The translations under genes and the position numbers were made by a program. Positions 35,206 through 46,705 of a stretch of DNA of 64,000 nt are shown piece by piece. This DNA comes from Geosiphon pyriformis (taxonomy: Eukaryota; Glomeromycota; Glomeromycetes; Archaeosporales; Geosiphonaceae), in assembly GCA_016748015.1 (NCBI GenBank), contig JAAOMT010000295.1, positions 1,414,748 through 1,478,747 of the forward strand, written 5' to 3'. Every line of letters starts with the position of its first letter. Positions within the stretch are counted from its first letter, which is position 1. The notes beneath the pieces are model-generated. The model saw only the letters and a program-made list of their open reading frames with translations, searched no databases and was not told where the DNA came from.

Positions 35206-35690
35206 TATATTGCACTCCCTGATTTTTTAAAGAAGCAAGAATTCAAATGGTTCAATGATAATGATGAAAGTATTATGCCAGAATGTGTGCATGATACTGA
35301 TGCAAGTTTTGATCTAAAATACTTAAGAAAAAATGCCATTAAATTGGAACCATATTCACACACTTGTGTTAATCTGAAATTAGCACTAGAAATTCTAACA
35401 ACAACAATAGTTCAATTAGCATCTAGATTTAGTTTAACAAAAAAGAGAATCAACATTAAAAGAAGAATAATTAATGCAGAATATATGAGAAATATCATTG
35501 TAATACTACAAAATAACTTAGAAAAAGAATATGTTATCAAACCAAATAAAAAGATAATATAAGCAATATTCTTATCTCTGGTGAAAATAGCTCAGTTAGT
35601 GCCAGTAGAAACAAGAAAAAAATTAGGGATTACAGCCAAAGGAAAAAATAAATTTGGATTCATGAGTAAAATAGATATATCAATTAATAT
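35206..35690 (+). pseudogene. dUTPase domain inside Gypsy-2 polyprotein (decayed)
   Basis: All five trimeric dUTPase motifs can be traced in order. Motif 1 is DASFDL (35,299-35,316, normally DAGxDL). Motif 2 is ASRFSL (normally SRSSL). Motif 3 is RRIINAEYMRN (normally G-I-D-x-x-Y-x-G). Motif 4 is KIAQLV (35,584-35,601). Motif 5 is KGKNKFGFMSK (normally RGxxGFGSTG). The substitutions at key places are what G-to-A or C-to-T changes would give, including the motif 3 Asp to Asn. One TAA separates motifs 3 and 4. An intact domain would hydrolyse dUTP to dUMP. The position between protease and RT is what draws attention. Confidence 0.75.
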
Positions 35691-37480
35691 GGCAGAGGAA
35701 AAAGTTATTAACAAAGAAGAAATTATCTTCATCCATCAATCAATTTCCATTCTATTATATAACCAGTATTCAATAGTTATAGAAAAAAAAATAAGAGATC
35801 AATCCCAAATCTTTGAAGTGGAAGCCACTATTTGTGAATCAAAAAAGATTGCTATTACTAATCTCTATATACCAGTTAGAAATCACAAACACATTAAAAT
35901 TTCTATCCACAATACAACTGAAAACACTATTGAAATACCAAGTGGAACTATCATTGAATACTTAAGCACTAAAGTTGAAAACCAACCACCAAGCACTATT
36001 TCAGATTTTCCACAACTTTGCAGATATGTAGATATTACATCACAAACAATATACAGATGAGAAGAATATTACTTGCTTTAATCAAAACAATTAAAACAAA
36101 TGAAATTGAAAAATCTAGATTTACTTCAACAAATACAGCTCAAGATGTTGCTTAATAATTTTACTGACATCTTTGCCAGTGAAAATGAATTTGGCAGAAC
36201 CAATATCATTCAACACCAAATCAAGACTGGAGATGCAATGCCAATTAAACAAAGAGCATACAGAGTACTATTAGCAAGCCATAAAATTATCTGACAAAAA
36301 ATCAACTAAATGTTAGAAAACAAATTAATTCAACTATCAATAAGTCCATAGTTATTACCAGTGGTACTAGTTTACAAGAAAAATAGAAAAATTTGCTTTT
36401 GTGTAAATTACAGAAAGCTTAACAGTATTACTAATGGAGACAGTTATCCAACTCCACAAATCCAGAAATTATTTGATGCTTTTGGAAGAAAGAAATGGTT
36501 TTCAATATTGGATCTAAACAGTGATTACTGACAAGTAGCCATAAAACCAGAAGATAATAAGAAGACCACTTTTACAACCAGAAAAAAGAATTTCAAATTT
36601 GAAGTAATATCATTTGGTTTAACCAATGCACCAGCCATATTCTAATGGCTTATGAAAATTGTTTATACTAGACTGCTATGGAAATCAGTAGTTGTTTATT
36701 TAGATAACATCAATGTATTCTCAAAAACATTTAATAATCATCTTTATTATTTACAGCAAGTGTTTAAAAGACTTAAAAGAGCTAGATTAAAACTGAATAC
36801 AACCAAATACTTCTTTGGCAAAACAGAACTAAAATTTTTGAAACATGTTGTAAACAAAGATGGAATCAAAACAGATTCAAATAAGATTAAGATAGTAAAG
36901 AACTTTTTAGTACCAACAAACTTAACAGAACTATGAGCATTCTTGGAATTTGCTAAATATTACTGCCATTTTATCCAGAACTTTTCTAAACTGGCTCAAT
37001 TACTCTACCAGCTTCAAACTAAAAATGTAAAATATAAATAAACTGAAGCCCAGCAAAAAGCTTTCAACATTTCAAGAAGAAAGCCTATCTAAGCACCAGT
37101 ATTGATTTATTTAAATTATAGCAAACCATTCATCATTACTATTGATGCATCTGGTAGCTGTATTATTCCAGAAAAAACCAGATAAAAGAGAACACCCAGT
37201 AGTATATATCAGCTAAAGCTTAAATTCAACAGAAAAAAACTATAGAATACCAGCACTAAAACACTTAGCTATTTATTAAGCAGTCATAAAATAAAAAAAA
37301 TATTTAAGCCAGAAGTTTGAAGTATACACTGATCACAAAAAATTGATTTTAATTCAGAAACAAAAATTTAGAGATAACTGCTATGCCAGATAGAAAATAA
37401 AACTTTTACCATTTAAATATATTATATATTATAAAAAGAAAAAAAAATAGAAATGCTAACAGTTTATTACAAATAAAACA
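35691..37480 (+). pseudogene. Gypsy-2 reverse transcriptase and RNase H relic
   Basis: A linker at 35,691-36,060 (ending near EIPSGTIIEYLSTK) precedes RT. RT shows MPIKQRAYRV, LPVVLVYKKN, FSILDLNSDYWQVAIKP-like motif A (TGA at the Trp), FGLTNAPAIF for motif B, and motif C VYLDNIN (36,691-36,711) with the second Asp changed to Asn. RNase H around 37,130-37,440 begins ITIDASG and ends near YTDHKKLIL. TGA and TAG/TAA stops lie at former Trp and Gln codons. Confidence 0.85.
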
Positions 37481-37724
37481 AATCTAAAAACATTTCAAAC
37501 CAAAAATATAACAAAAGATAAACACAAAAAAATATCAACAACTCCAGCACTATATTAATACCCAACAGTTTAAGGAAAAATTATCTTAAAAGAAACAAAA
37601 CAATATAAAACAACAATCAAAAAATTTTATTACTTACCAAAATATACTATATCAAAAAAACAGAAAAAATCTAAATCAACCACTCAGAGTAATCACAAAA
37701 CCAAAAAAAGAAACAATATTATAC

Positions 37725-38830
37725 AACATGCATTCAAATTCAATAGCAGAATATTTTCATAAAGAAGCAACCATGGAAAAAACCAGAAAAAAATATTATT
37801 GGCCATTAATGTATTCAGATATTATTCAATATATTCAAAATTGTGATGCTTGTCAGAAAAGAGAAAAAACCAGATCCAGTGAACTATTAAGACCAATTAG
37901 AGTAGAACAATTATTTAACAGAATTGGAATTGACTTAGTTGAACTATTAACAATAACCAGCAGAGACAATCATTATATAGCAGTAGTTATGAACTATCTC
38001 ACAAAATGGCCAAAAGTAAAAGCAATTCAAAGAGTAGATGCAGAATCTATAGCCAAATTTGTTTACCAAGATTTAATTTGTTAGCATAAATGTCCAAAAA
38101 AATTGTTATCAGATCAAGAAACTTACTTTGTAAACAGAACATTAGCAGAATTAAGTTAAAGATTTGGAATCAAGAGATTATTATCATCACTATATTATTT
38201 ACAAACAAATGGTCTAATTGAAAGGTTCAACAGAACACTGTATAAAACAATTGCCAAAATCAGTCAAAAAAACTAGGATAAATGAGATTTGTTTATATTA
38301 TCAATACTATTTACTTATTGAACAATAAAACAAAACACCACACAAGTAACATTATTTGAACTTGTTTATAATAAAACAGCAATATTATCAGTTAAGATAA
38401 ATATCAATACATATTCAACTAAACCAATAAACAAAGCCAATTTCCAAAAAACATTGCTAAGAAAAACATACAAACTAATAGAAACATTAGAAAACAAAAG
38501 ATAAAAAGCAGCTGATAACATTTAAAGGTTACAAGAAAAACAAAAAAAAAGACATGATAACCAATTACCAAATAAACCAGTTGAATTCAGGATTGGAAAC
38601 AAAGTATTTTTGCATCATACCAAAGTAGAAAAACAATGGAGTAGAAAATTTGACTCCAAATAAAATAGACCATTTCACATAGAAAAAATTCTAAGAAATA
38701 GAGCTTATAAATTAAGATAGGACAACAAAATCTTAACCAAAGCAGTACATAGTGATTGATTAAAACCATATTACAATATAGCACTATTATCTACCAGTAA
38801 TACTTTACAACTAGAAATACAACAAGTATT
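37725..38830 (+). pseudogene. Gypsy-2 integrase relic
   Basis: The N-terminal zinc region has HSNSIAEYF (second His to Tyr) and CDACQKR. The catalytic triad is complete: D in GIDLVELL (~37,930), D in LLSDQETYF (~38,110) and E in NGLIERFNRTL (~38,220). The C-terminal SH3-like part has FRIGNKVFLHH and a GPF-type RPFHIEKIL. TAG and TGA codons break it in at least six places. Confidence 0.85.
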
Positions 38831-39600
38831 AGTCTAATCAAATAAGATCTCATAAAATTTTGAACCAATTATAATCATTGATTCAAATATGTCAAATTAA
38901 TTGACCAAATCAGTATATAAAAATATGATATACATAACAAAAGAACCATAGAAAATGGAAATACCAGACTATATTCACATTTTAGTTCAACAATTATTTC
39001 AGGTCTTAAATTAATACCAATTGGACATGAAAATTACTATTAACTATTAAACAATCTGCTATTAAAACACCAAGAAAAAAAAAAGTACACCATACCAGTA
39101 ATCACAAAACCAACCAAGAAACTAGTTAGATAAAATAGTAGAAAAAGTAAAGAACACTTTTGGAAAAATACCCATTATGGTTCCAACAGAAAAACTTTCA
39201 AAAAAAATTGGAAACAGTAAATAGAACAACTCTCAATACCATACTGCTACTATTAGTTGGAATAAAAATTGGATATTCAGAAGTTATATTTTGATAAAAC
39301 CAAGAGAATATTTAATTAAGAGATAATATAGAATATTAAAGATATTGTTGAAAAGAAAACAAATCTGACACTACACATTAGAACAATCTATCAACTACAT
39401 ACAATATTTCAAAACTATCCAGAAATATTGCTACACTCTGACATAAAGACAATAATCATTAACCAGTAGAGAAAAATAAACAACTTATAAATCAAAGATA
39501 TAAGAAGCAGAGTTGAACAAACAATATTAAAAAAAGAAGTCATGGACTTAATTCAAAATGAAAATTTTGATAAAGTTTAATATTAAAAAGAAGAAGATAA
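38831..39600 (+). other. Gypsy-2 region between integrase and 3' LTR
   Basis: 770 bp of A-rich DNA with protein-like pieces in two frames (for example EIPDYIHILVQQLFQ and FGKIPIMVPTEKLSKK). No domain recognised. It may be a decayed extra frame of the family, comparable in position with that of Gypsy-1, but unlike it in sequence. Confidence 0.45.
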
Positions 39601-40375
39601 TATTACTTATAGAAAAAGCATATAAGAAAATAGTAGAAAAAAACAGATAGACCAATAGAAGAATAGTAATTAACACATAAGTATATTGCTTAAAAAATTA
39701 TAGCATATTACTCAGGAATGTAAGCAATCTCATAAAATTCAAATTATATATATATAGTAAGAACATTAAAAGCAGAAAAAACAGAATTGATACCAAGATT
39801 TCCCAATTAAAAAAAAACATCTTAACTAAAATTATCAAATATTAATAAATAATTATTTATCATCTAAATATCTCTCCATACTATTAATACATCATGTTAA
39901 TAGTATTTAATACTTGATCATATTAGAACAATAACTCTTAATCATAGTTATTGATAGGATACTAATTTTTTTTGCCTTGATTTCTCTCTTTATTTTTCTT
40001 TTTATTATTTTTATTATTTTTATTATTTTCTTTTTGTTTATTGTTAATTTACTAATTGATTAAAAAGATTAATACATGGAATACTAATGTCAGGATATAG
40101 TACTGGTAAAAAACCCAAGAATAAGGATAGACACTCAAATTTAAGAATAGCTTATCAGAAGATTACTGGTCATTATATTAAGAAAAAAATTAATGGAATT
40201 GCAATTCTGAGAAGTGAAAAATAAAAAACACTTGAATTTTTGTCTATTATACAAAAGATTTCAACAAAACCTTTAAATCACCAATACTTTTAGATATTAC
40301 CAATTGTATCAGTTAATAAACACCAAATTACAGGTTTGTTATTTGATTTGAGATCCCAAATAATCACCTATAACA
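39601..40375 (+). repeat. LTR2, 3' LTR of Gypsy-2
   Basis: About 775 bp from TATTACTTATAG to CCTATAACA, colinear with the solo LTR at 40,617-41,495. It lost part of the ATTGCT repeat block present in that copy. The following ATGCCAACAAG is Gypsy-1 LTR sequence. Confidence 0.8.
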
Positions 40376-40616
40376 ATGCCAACAAGTAATCTTTTATTCC
40401 AAAATGTTTAGATATTTGAAGATAGAGAAAAAAAAATAAGCAATATAAGAGGAAGTAATTAATAGTGTTTTATTTTATTACTTTAATTATGTCTTTCTAC
40501 AGCTAAGAGATTCATTACTTATATAGCTATTAAAAGTAATTAATAACTAGATTAATAATTAGGTCAATAATCAAATTATTAATTAAGTCAATAATTACTA
40601 TCTAAAAATAGAGTGG
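40376..40616 (-). repeat. Gypsy-1 LTR piece between two LTR2 copies
   Basis: CCAACAAGTAATCTTTTATT to AATAGAGTGG follows the inner part of a minus-oriented Gypsy-1 LTR (compare 50,300-50,580). It includes about five 12-bp units. The LTR continues at 41,496. Confidence 0.85.
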
Positions 40617-41495
40617 TATTACTCATAAAAAAAAACAGATATAGAAAATAGTAGACCAATAAGGAAGTAGTAATTAGTATATGAGCACATTGCTCAGCAA
40701 TATAAAGCAATATCAGAAATTACAGCATATTGCTTAGCAATATGAAGCAATATTAGAAAATTAGAACACATTGCTTAACAATATGAGCATTGCTTAAGAA
40801 ATCATAGAACATTATTCAACAATGTGAGCAATTTTGTAGAACATAAATTTATGTATATATAGCAGTAGTATCAGAAGCTAGAAAATTAGTCAATTAAGCT
40901 TAAAGTCAAGAAGACTAAGAGTTAGTAGAACTCTCAGAGTCAATTAGACTTGCAGATCATAATTATTAAATACTCTTCCTTCAAAAGATAGAATATTATA
41001 ACTTGAAGTGAAATCACTCCCATAATAATAAAATTATCTATTATTCTTAAATCTATGTTATTATCTACTACTTAACTTGTTGGCACAATAGCTCTTGATT
41101 ATGGCTATTGACAGAACACTTATTTCTTATTTTATTTTTTTTTGTTATTCATTAAATTGATTAAAAGAATTAAGTGCTAAGTTATTGATATCAAAGATAG
41201 CCTGGTAAAAAATCCCAAAGGAAGGATATAACATTGAAAATTAAAGAATAGCTTATCAGAAGAACATCTCTGCCAGATTACTGGCCACTATGCTAAGAAA
41301 AAAATTTGATAGAATTGTGATTCTAAGAGGCTACTGAAAAAACAACAATTGAATCTTTGTTCATTATACAAAAAACTTAACCAACAAAAACCTTCAAATA
41401 TAATCAACTTTCAGAAACTAACATCATTATATTAATTGAACACCAAGTTATGGGTTTGTTATTTGCTTTAAGACCCCAAATAATTACCTATAACA
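40617..41495 (+). repeat. solo LTR2 inserted into a Gypsy-1 LTR
   Basis: 879 bp, TATTACTC...CCTATAACA. The flanks GTGG (40,613-40,616) and ATGG (41,496-41,499) look like a 4-bp target duplication with one transition, because the uninterrupted LTR1 reads GAGTGGCTAATTAT. It contains a TATATATAG box near 40,854 and a T-rich 3' part. Confidence 0.85.
40686..40843 (+). repeat. four ~42-bp units with palindromic core in LTR2
   Basis: Four degenerate units, each with a core such as ATTGCTCAGCAAT or ATTGCTTAGCAAT, able to fold back, followed by ATRAAGCAATAT. They lie just upstream of the LTR2 TATA box, so they may be promoter elements. The Gypsy-2 3' LTR (39,680-39,740) keeps only traces. Confidence 0.75.
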
Positions 41496-41568
41496 ATGGT
41501 TAATTATATGATATTAGTGACTAATATATGTAATAACTAATAAAAAGTATAAGTTTCAACTATAATAG
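41496..41568 (-). repeat. Gypsy-1 LTR, outer end
   Basis: Continues the LTR interrupted at 40,616: TTAATTATATGATATTAGTG to CAACTATAATA, the drifted complement of the TGTTATAGTTG start. Confidence 0.85.
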
Positions 41569-41881
41569 TATTAATGTTGATTAATTTATTATTTTCATAA
41601 TTATTATTATTATTATTATTATTATTAATTAAATAATTTTTAAAAAAAGTTTTTTAATTAAAGTTTATAAAACAAAATTTATATTTGTAAATAATTAATT
41701 TTATAAATTTAAAATTTAAAAACCAAATTTAAAAAATTATTTTTGATTTTTATATATAAATTTATATATTTTTAAATCTTTAAATTATTAAAATTTTAAT
41801 AATATTATAAATTAAAAATATTTAAAAAAATATTTTATTAATATTTATTAATATTTACTACTAATTTAAAAAATAATTAAT
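41569..41881. other. AT-only spacer with (ATT)n
   Basis: Almost no G or C. An ATT microsatellite lies at ~41,603-41,630. No other feature. Confidence 0.6.
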
Positions 41882-42020
41882 TATTTTTTTATTATTATTA
41901 TTGCTTAATGAGTGAGACCCAAACACTACCTAATGCTATACATTAAAGAATTGATCTAAACTAAACATAAATTATGCATTTTCTACATGTGACCAGCCAC
42001 TCGGGCTGATCAGAACAATA

Positions 42021-45000
42021 CTATGCATCTATATAAACTGATACCGAATCACCTACACCTGAAAAAAACAAACAAGACTTGCAAAAACCAAAATGAACAC
42101 CCAAAGCATCAGTGATACCAAGTAATTTAACCACTCTTACAGAAAACCTTGAAGCCAAACCATGAACTGAGATAACAGCTGAACCATCCAGTGAGATCAA
42201 TCTATTCTTTTCCATATAAGCATGATGCTTAGCACGAACTGACCAGACATCCTTCCTGAAAGTAAGACCAAGAGAACGCACAAACTTGACAATCTCTAAA
42301 ACTGCAATTTTGGGATCGCAAAAGACACAAACAGCTTCACAAAACCAACCATTGAAAACAAAGCTCTTAAAAAGAGCCATGGACATGGAGGAATCAGATA
42401 TACAGGATAACAACAAATGTAAAATATCCGAGGAGGAAAGAGAGGAACCAGAAAGCACCTTCCAGACTCCTACATGAGAATCCAGCAACTGACATCAAGT
42501 GGATTTGTCAATCTTGCAAGAGAACACATGATACAACACCTCTATCTTACCACAATATAAGCATAACACACTAAGATAGTGTCTATTATAAAGGTGTTTT
42601 TGTATAGCAACTGGTAGCTGATGGTGCAGGGCCTTTATAAAGTAAGTGTGCACACTGGCCGAAGGCCTGCTGGTGAAATCTGTAGCCATGTACAAGTCAG
42701 GATGCCATACCAATGACGAGTGGAGCCAATGAACCTCGGAAAACAAACTTCCCACCAAAACCTTAGAACCAGAACCAATCTTCCAGTGTGCATGACAAAC
42801 AGAATAATAAATATCATGGATAAAATGTCTTGCATTCCCAGAAACAACACTATCATCAGCTGCTAAGAAATGTTTACTCAAACAGGGGGAAAGATACCAC
42901 TTGGAGAAAGAAGCGGCACCAGTGATCTCATCAGCACGCTTATTCCCCAGAACACCAGAATGACTTTTTATCTTATAAAAACTGACCCTCAACTCTTTAC
43001 TGTGAATCAAGTTGACAATATAACGACATTTGACCCAATACTGATTACAAAAATTGGGACACACCAGACTCAACTCCGATCTGCAAGCATCCAAAGCTGA
43101 TTGACTATCTGAAAACAAATGAACAAAGCTTGACGAGGGGACACATTCCAGAGCCAAAGCAATAGCCTGCAACTCTACCAAAGTAGACAACATCAAACCC
43201 AACACATTAATGCCCAAACTCATATCAATGTTCTTAAAAAAAACAGCAACGCCAGCTCTACAGCCAACTGTGCCAAGATTACTAAGGGACCCATCTGTAT
43301 AAACTGACAAACTGTTAGCACCAGTTGCCAGGAGACGATCATGAACAAGCACATATTTACTGAATTCAAGAATGTTCAAAGGGCCATTGTTATCCAAAAC
43401 CAAAGGCTGAGTGTAAGAAAATCCCACATCATCAAGAAACAAAATAGAATGCTTGAACCACTCAGGAACAGAGCCATGGGGGTCCAATTTCTTCTACCAC
43501 TTGAAGGTATATCAATCATAGACAGCACTATGACGGTCACAAAGTTGATCCACAAAAGCAATACTATACTGCCAAAGGGATGAGAGAAACCTGAAAAACC
43601 TTGACTCACCCAGGACCATAGACATTAGTACCCCACCACGAAACCAAAAGAAATTAACCAAAGAGCCACCCAGAGACACATTGCAATCAAGAAGAACATG
43701 AACCATGTCTGCCAGAAAGTTATTAGATGCACTAACCCGAATACGGATAGAAAAACTCAATGGATGAATAGGATGCCAACACAAAACTTGCAAGTCATGA
43801 GACCTGTGGGAAAACAAATGACCCAAGATACCACTAAAGTTCGCAAAATTGACAAGAGAAGCAATCTTGCTTTCAGACTGAATTTGAAAAAATAACTTTA
43901 AACCGTAAAATGAAAGATGATGAATCACATCATTAGGAAAATCAAGTGGCAGACCAGATTTGAGCTTTAAACCTTTACAAATTAGAGCATTCCACTTGTT
44001 GCACATGCCAATAGAAACAAAACTAGTTTGAGTTCTATAGCTGACTATTGGATGTAGAACTACTGACACTAAATATAAGAACTGTTTATCCGAGACTGCC
44101 TTCTTCAACACCAGATTGGTGAAAAAGTGAACATCCAAATGCGCCTTAACCAAGCTAGGCTTCAAAAGACTCTCAGTCAAAAGAAAAATGTCCAGATATC
44201 AGTGTGATTCCCCCTTTTTGGCAATAGAAATGGGTGAACTGCTGATAGAAAGAGAGGGATTGCTAACTCTGCTATTGATAGGAATGGCTACCGTTTTGTT
44301 ATTGTTAATAGAGATGTCATTGACACAAAAAAATTCACTAGTGACATTGAAAATATGTTGAGTAGCCGTCTGACTGCTGCCAACCCAAATTGTATCATTA
44401 ACAAAAGCACCAGCAGCAAAAAAAGAAGAAAACTCAGCCTGGGATTCAGAATGACCATTCTTGGAAACAAAGTGAGAATTCAATCTATACCCACATACAC
44501 TCTCCTGTCTTTTGACTTCACACAAAAGAGGATCATAAAATATGCGCCAGAGAAAAGGAAAGAAGATTTCTTCCTGGTCCAAACCATCGTGCACACAATA
44601 ACTACTTGTCAACCCAAAATCTGTTATAATTTGGTTGGTACGATCCCTATGAATACCACCAAAAAACCGAATAAATTTGTTACACATCTTAATCCTGACC
44701 AAACTCTTCTCAAGATGCTCCCAGCCAACCAAGTCATATGCTTTTCACATGTCTTGAAAAACCAGCCAGAGCTCTCTGTTTTTCTCCAAAGCATCTTTGA
44801 CCACTGATCCAATTGCAAAAATAGAAGACTGGATTGTCATACCCTTCAGAACCAAAAAATTGTTCCCCTGAAGAACATCGAAAATGCTACATGCCAAAGA
44901 AATCCTGTCAGAGAGAATTTTGAAAAGAATCTTGTGAGCTGTCTTGATCAAGGCAATAGGACATGTATTTATCAAAACACTTTCTCACTTATAGGGTTTG

Positions 45001-46705
45001 GGAATCATTGAGACCCATGCTTCCTTTTAAGGGCTAGGCACCAATTCTCCGGACAAACAAGAGTTCAAAAGCACCAGCAACATATTCAGAACCAATCTAT
45101 CACAGTGTTTCCAAAGCTTATTTAAAATACCCGACAAACCAGCTGCTTTGCCATCTAAAAGATCAGAAACCACCCCAAAGAACTCATCATACCCAATTAA
45201 GCACATAACTCCAGAAAAAGCTTCATCAAAAACATATTCTAATAATTGATACTGGTAACACCAATCAACCGAGATATCACTGACCACCCAGCACTTCCTA
45301 ATCCAACCCTCCATGATCACATCCACCTTAGACTTAACCAGATCAGGTTTCAAAATCAATTCATCATCAACCACCAAATAATTCAGCACAACCTTACAAA
45401 ATGGGCATTCCAATACACTCCTTATCATATGACTCTTATTTATTTCAAAGCTTTCCATCCTTCTGCTTATGGCAGACCTAATGTTTGCCTCTTTAGTGCT
45501 CTAAGACTCAACAAGCTTGGATGTCCAATAAGATTTTCTAACATCCAGAAGAGCAGAAAAAACACGACCAGATTCCACATCAGAGTTCACCAGATTCTGA
45601 ATGGTCAAAGCTTTAACACTGTCCAAAAAAGCCCAATGCTCCATGAGAGAAGCAAAATCCAAAGCACACCCCACATGAGATGCCTTAATAATCTTTGAAA
45701 CCAGAAGCTCCAATTTGTGAAACTTCGAAGAGTCTTTGGTAAAGACATCATTGAATTCCTTGAACCATTTTTTCTTGAAAACCTCACCAGCTGAAAAAAC
45801 CATTATCCTGCAAATAATGCTCTACATTGCATCCAAATCCGAAAGCCTCACAGAGACATCAAACTTATCTGAGAACAAAGTAGCATTGATTGATATAGCA
45901 TCTTTAAAACTGTTCCACTTAATCTCATCAGCACCCTTGAAATCAAATTTCCAACAGTCCCTATTTGCTTGTCTGCGAAGAGAGTTTAACTATATATTCA
46001 AAAGCCCACCCAAACCTACAGCCATTGAAACAGCTTGGTGATCTGTGTTAAAATGCTCACTGACATCCAAAATCTCATGATTCACTATCACATCGATTAG
46101 ATTTAGAGAAACAAACACATAGTCAATTGTCTTCATAACACCCTTAGAATTTGCCCAAGTGGGCAATTTTAAAGCTGGGCTTCCAGTCAAAGAATTCACC
46201 AGATCCAAATCTAGACACTTTTTAAAACTTGCACATTTATGAGAACCGTCTTTATTGAAATTGCCACCGAGAACAACGAAGGAAAATTCATTAACAGCTT
46301 TTGCAATGAGAGAGTTAACTTCACCAGTCTGAGAGAACCGAACTGCTAAGGAAGCACCAACATATAGTCCCAGGATAGACACCAAAAGTTTATTTCTGAA
46401 AAGTAACTTAATGGACAAGAGCTGACCAGGCACTTCTGAAATCTTGTACACATGTCTCGCCAAAGAAGAATTCATGACAACCACGACACCAGCACCCAGA
46501 TAGCCAGATTCCAAATCAGAGGTAAACACTCGCACACCATCAAATTTGTTGACAATCCAGGGGCGAATCTTCTCTCTTAACTTTGATTCTGTAAAAATAG
46601 AAACTAAATTGTTTTTTTCCTTATGCCAACAAATGACATTGTCCTGTTTCACAGAATTGTTTATTCCTCTGACATTGCAAGTAGCAATATTCCAAATCAG
46701 ATTGG
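42021..46705 (-). pseudogene. LINE-1B ORF2: endonuclease, RT, RNase H, zinc finger
   Basis: Endonuclease at 45,990-46,787 has TCNVRGI, TESKL, GGNFN (normally GDFN) and TIDYVFV, and ends NTDHQAVS. A linker spans 45,027-45,803. RT runs 44,980-43,512 with motif C as AFVNDTIW (44,380-44,405; Asp to Asn) and motif B as DQEEIFFPF. RNase H is complete within one 330-codon open stretch (42,495-43,487): YTDGSL, VELQAIALAL, FSDSQSALDA, HSGVLGNKRADE. Next come CLYCG...YHVFSC, a CX2C..HX3C finger, and a C-terminal block of ~155 codons. Stops between these pieces and the motif C change make it inactive. Confidence 0.9.

Larger units (their letters stand above)
33718..40375 (+). mobile_element. Gypsy-2, Ty3/Gypsy retrotransposon with dUTPase, 5'-truncated
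   Basis: One long polyprotein region broken by TAA, TAG and TGA codons: protease, Cys-rich linker, acidic/Asn-rich linker, dUTPase, RT, RNase H, integrase. Then comes ~770 bp of unassigned sequence and a 3' LTR (39,601-40,375). The 5' LTR and gag are missing. The sequence is clearly different from Gypsy-1. The 3' LTR abuts a Gypsy-1 LTR. Confidence 0.9.

Noticed and set aside
36520-36940. TGA read as Trp (alternative code) in Gypsy-2
   Set aside because: TGA does fall at expected Trp codons, but TAA and TAG fall at expected Gln codons in the same elements and the bZIP gene uses TGG for Trp. Mutation (TGG to TGA) explains it.
41602-41630. (ATT)n as a functional element
   Set aside because: Simple microsatellite in AT-only DNA beside a LINE tail; no evidence for function.
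43341-44807. + strand ORFs opposite LINE-1B RT and RNase H
   Set aside because: They are antisense to well-supported domains; their openness follows from the codon pattern of the minus strand gene.
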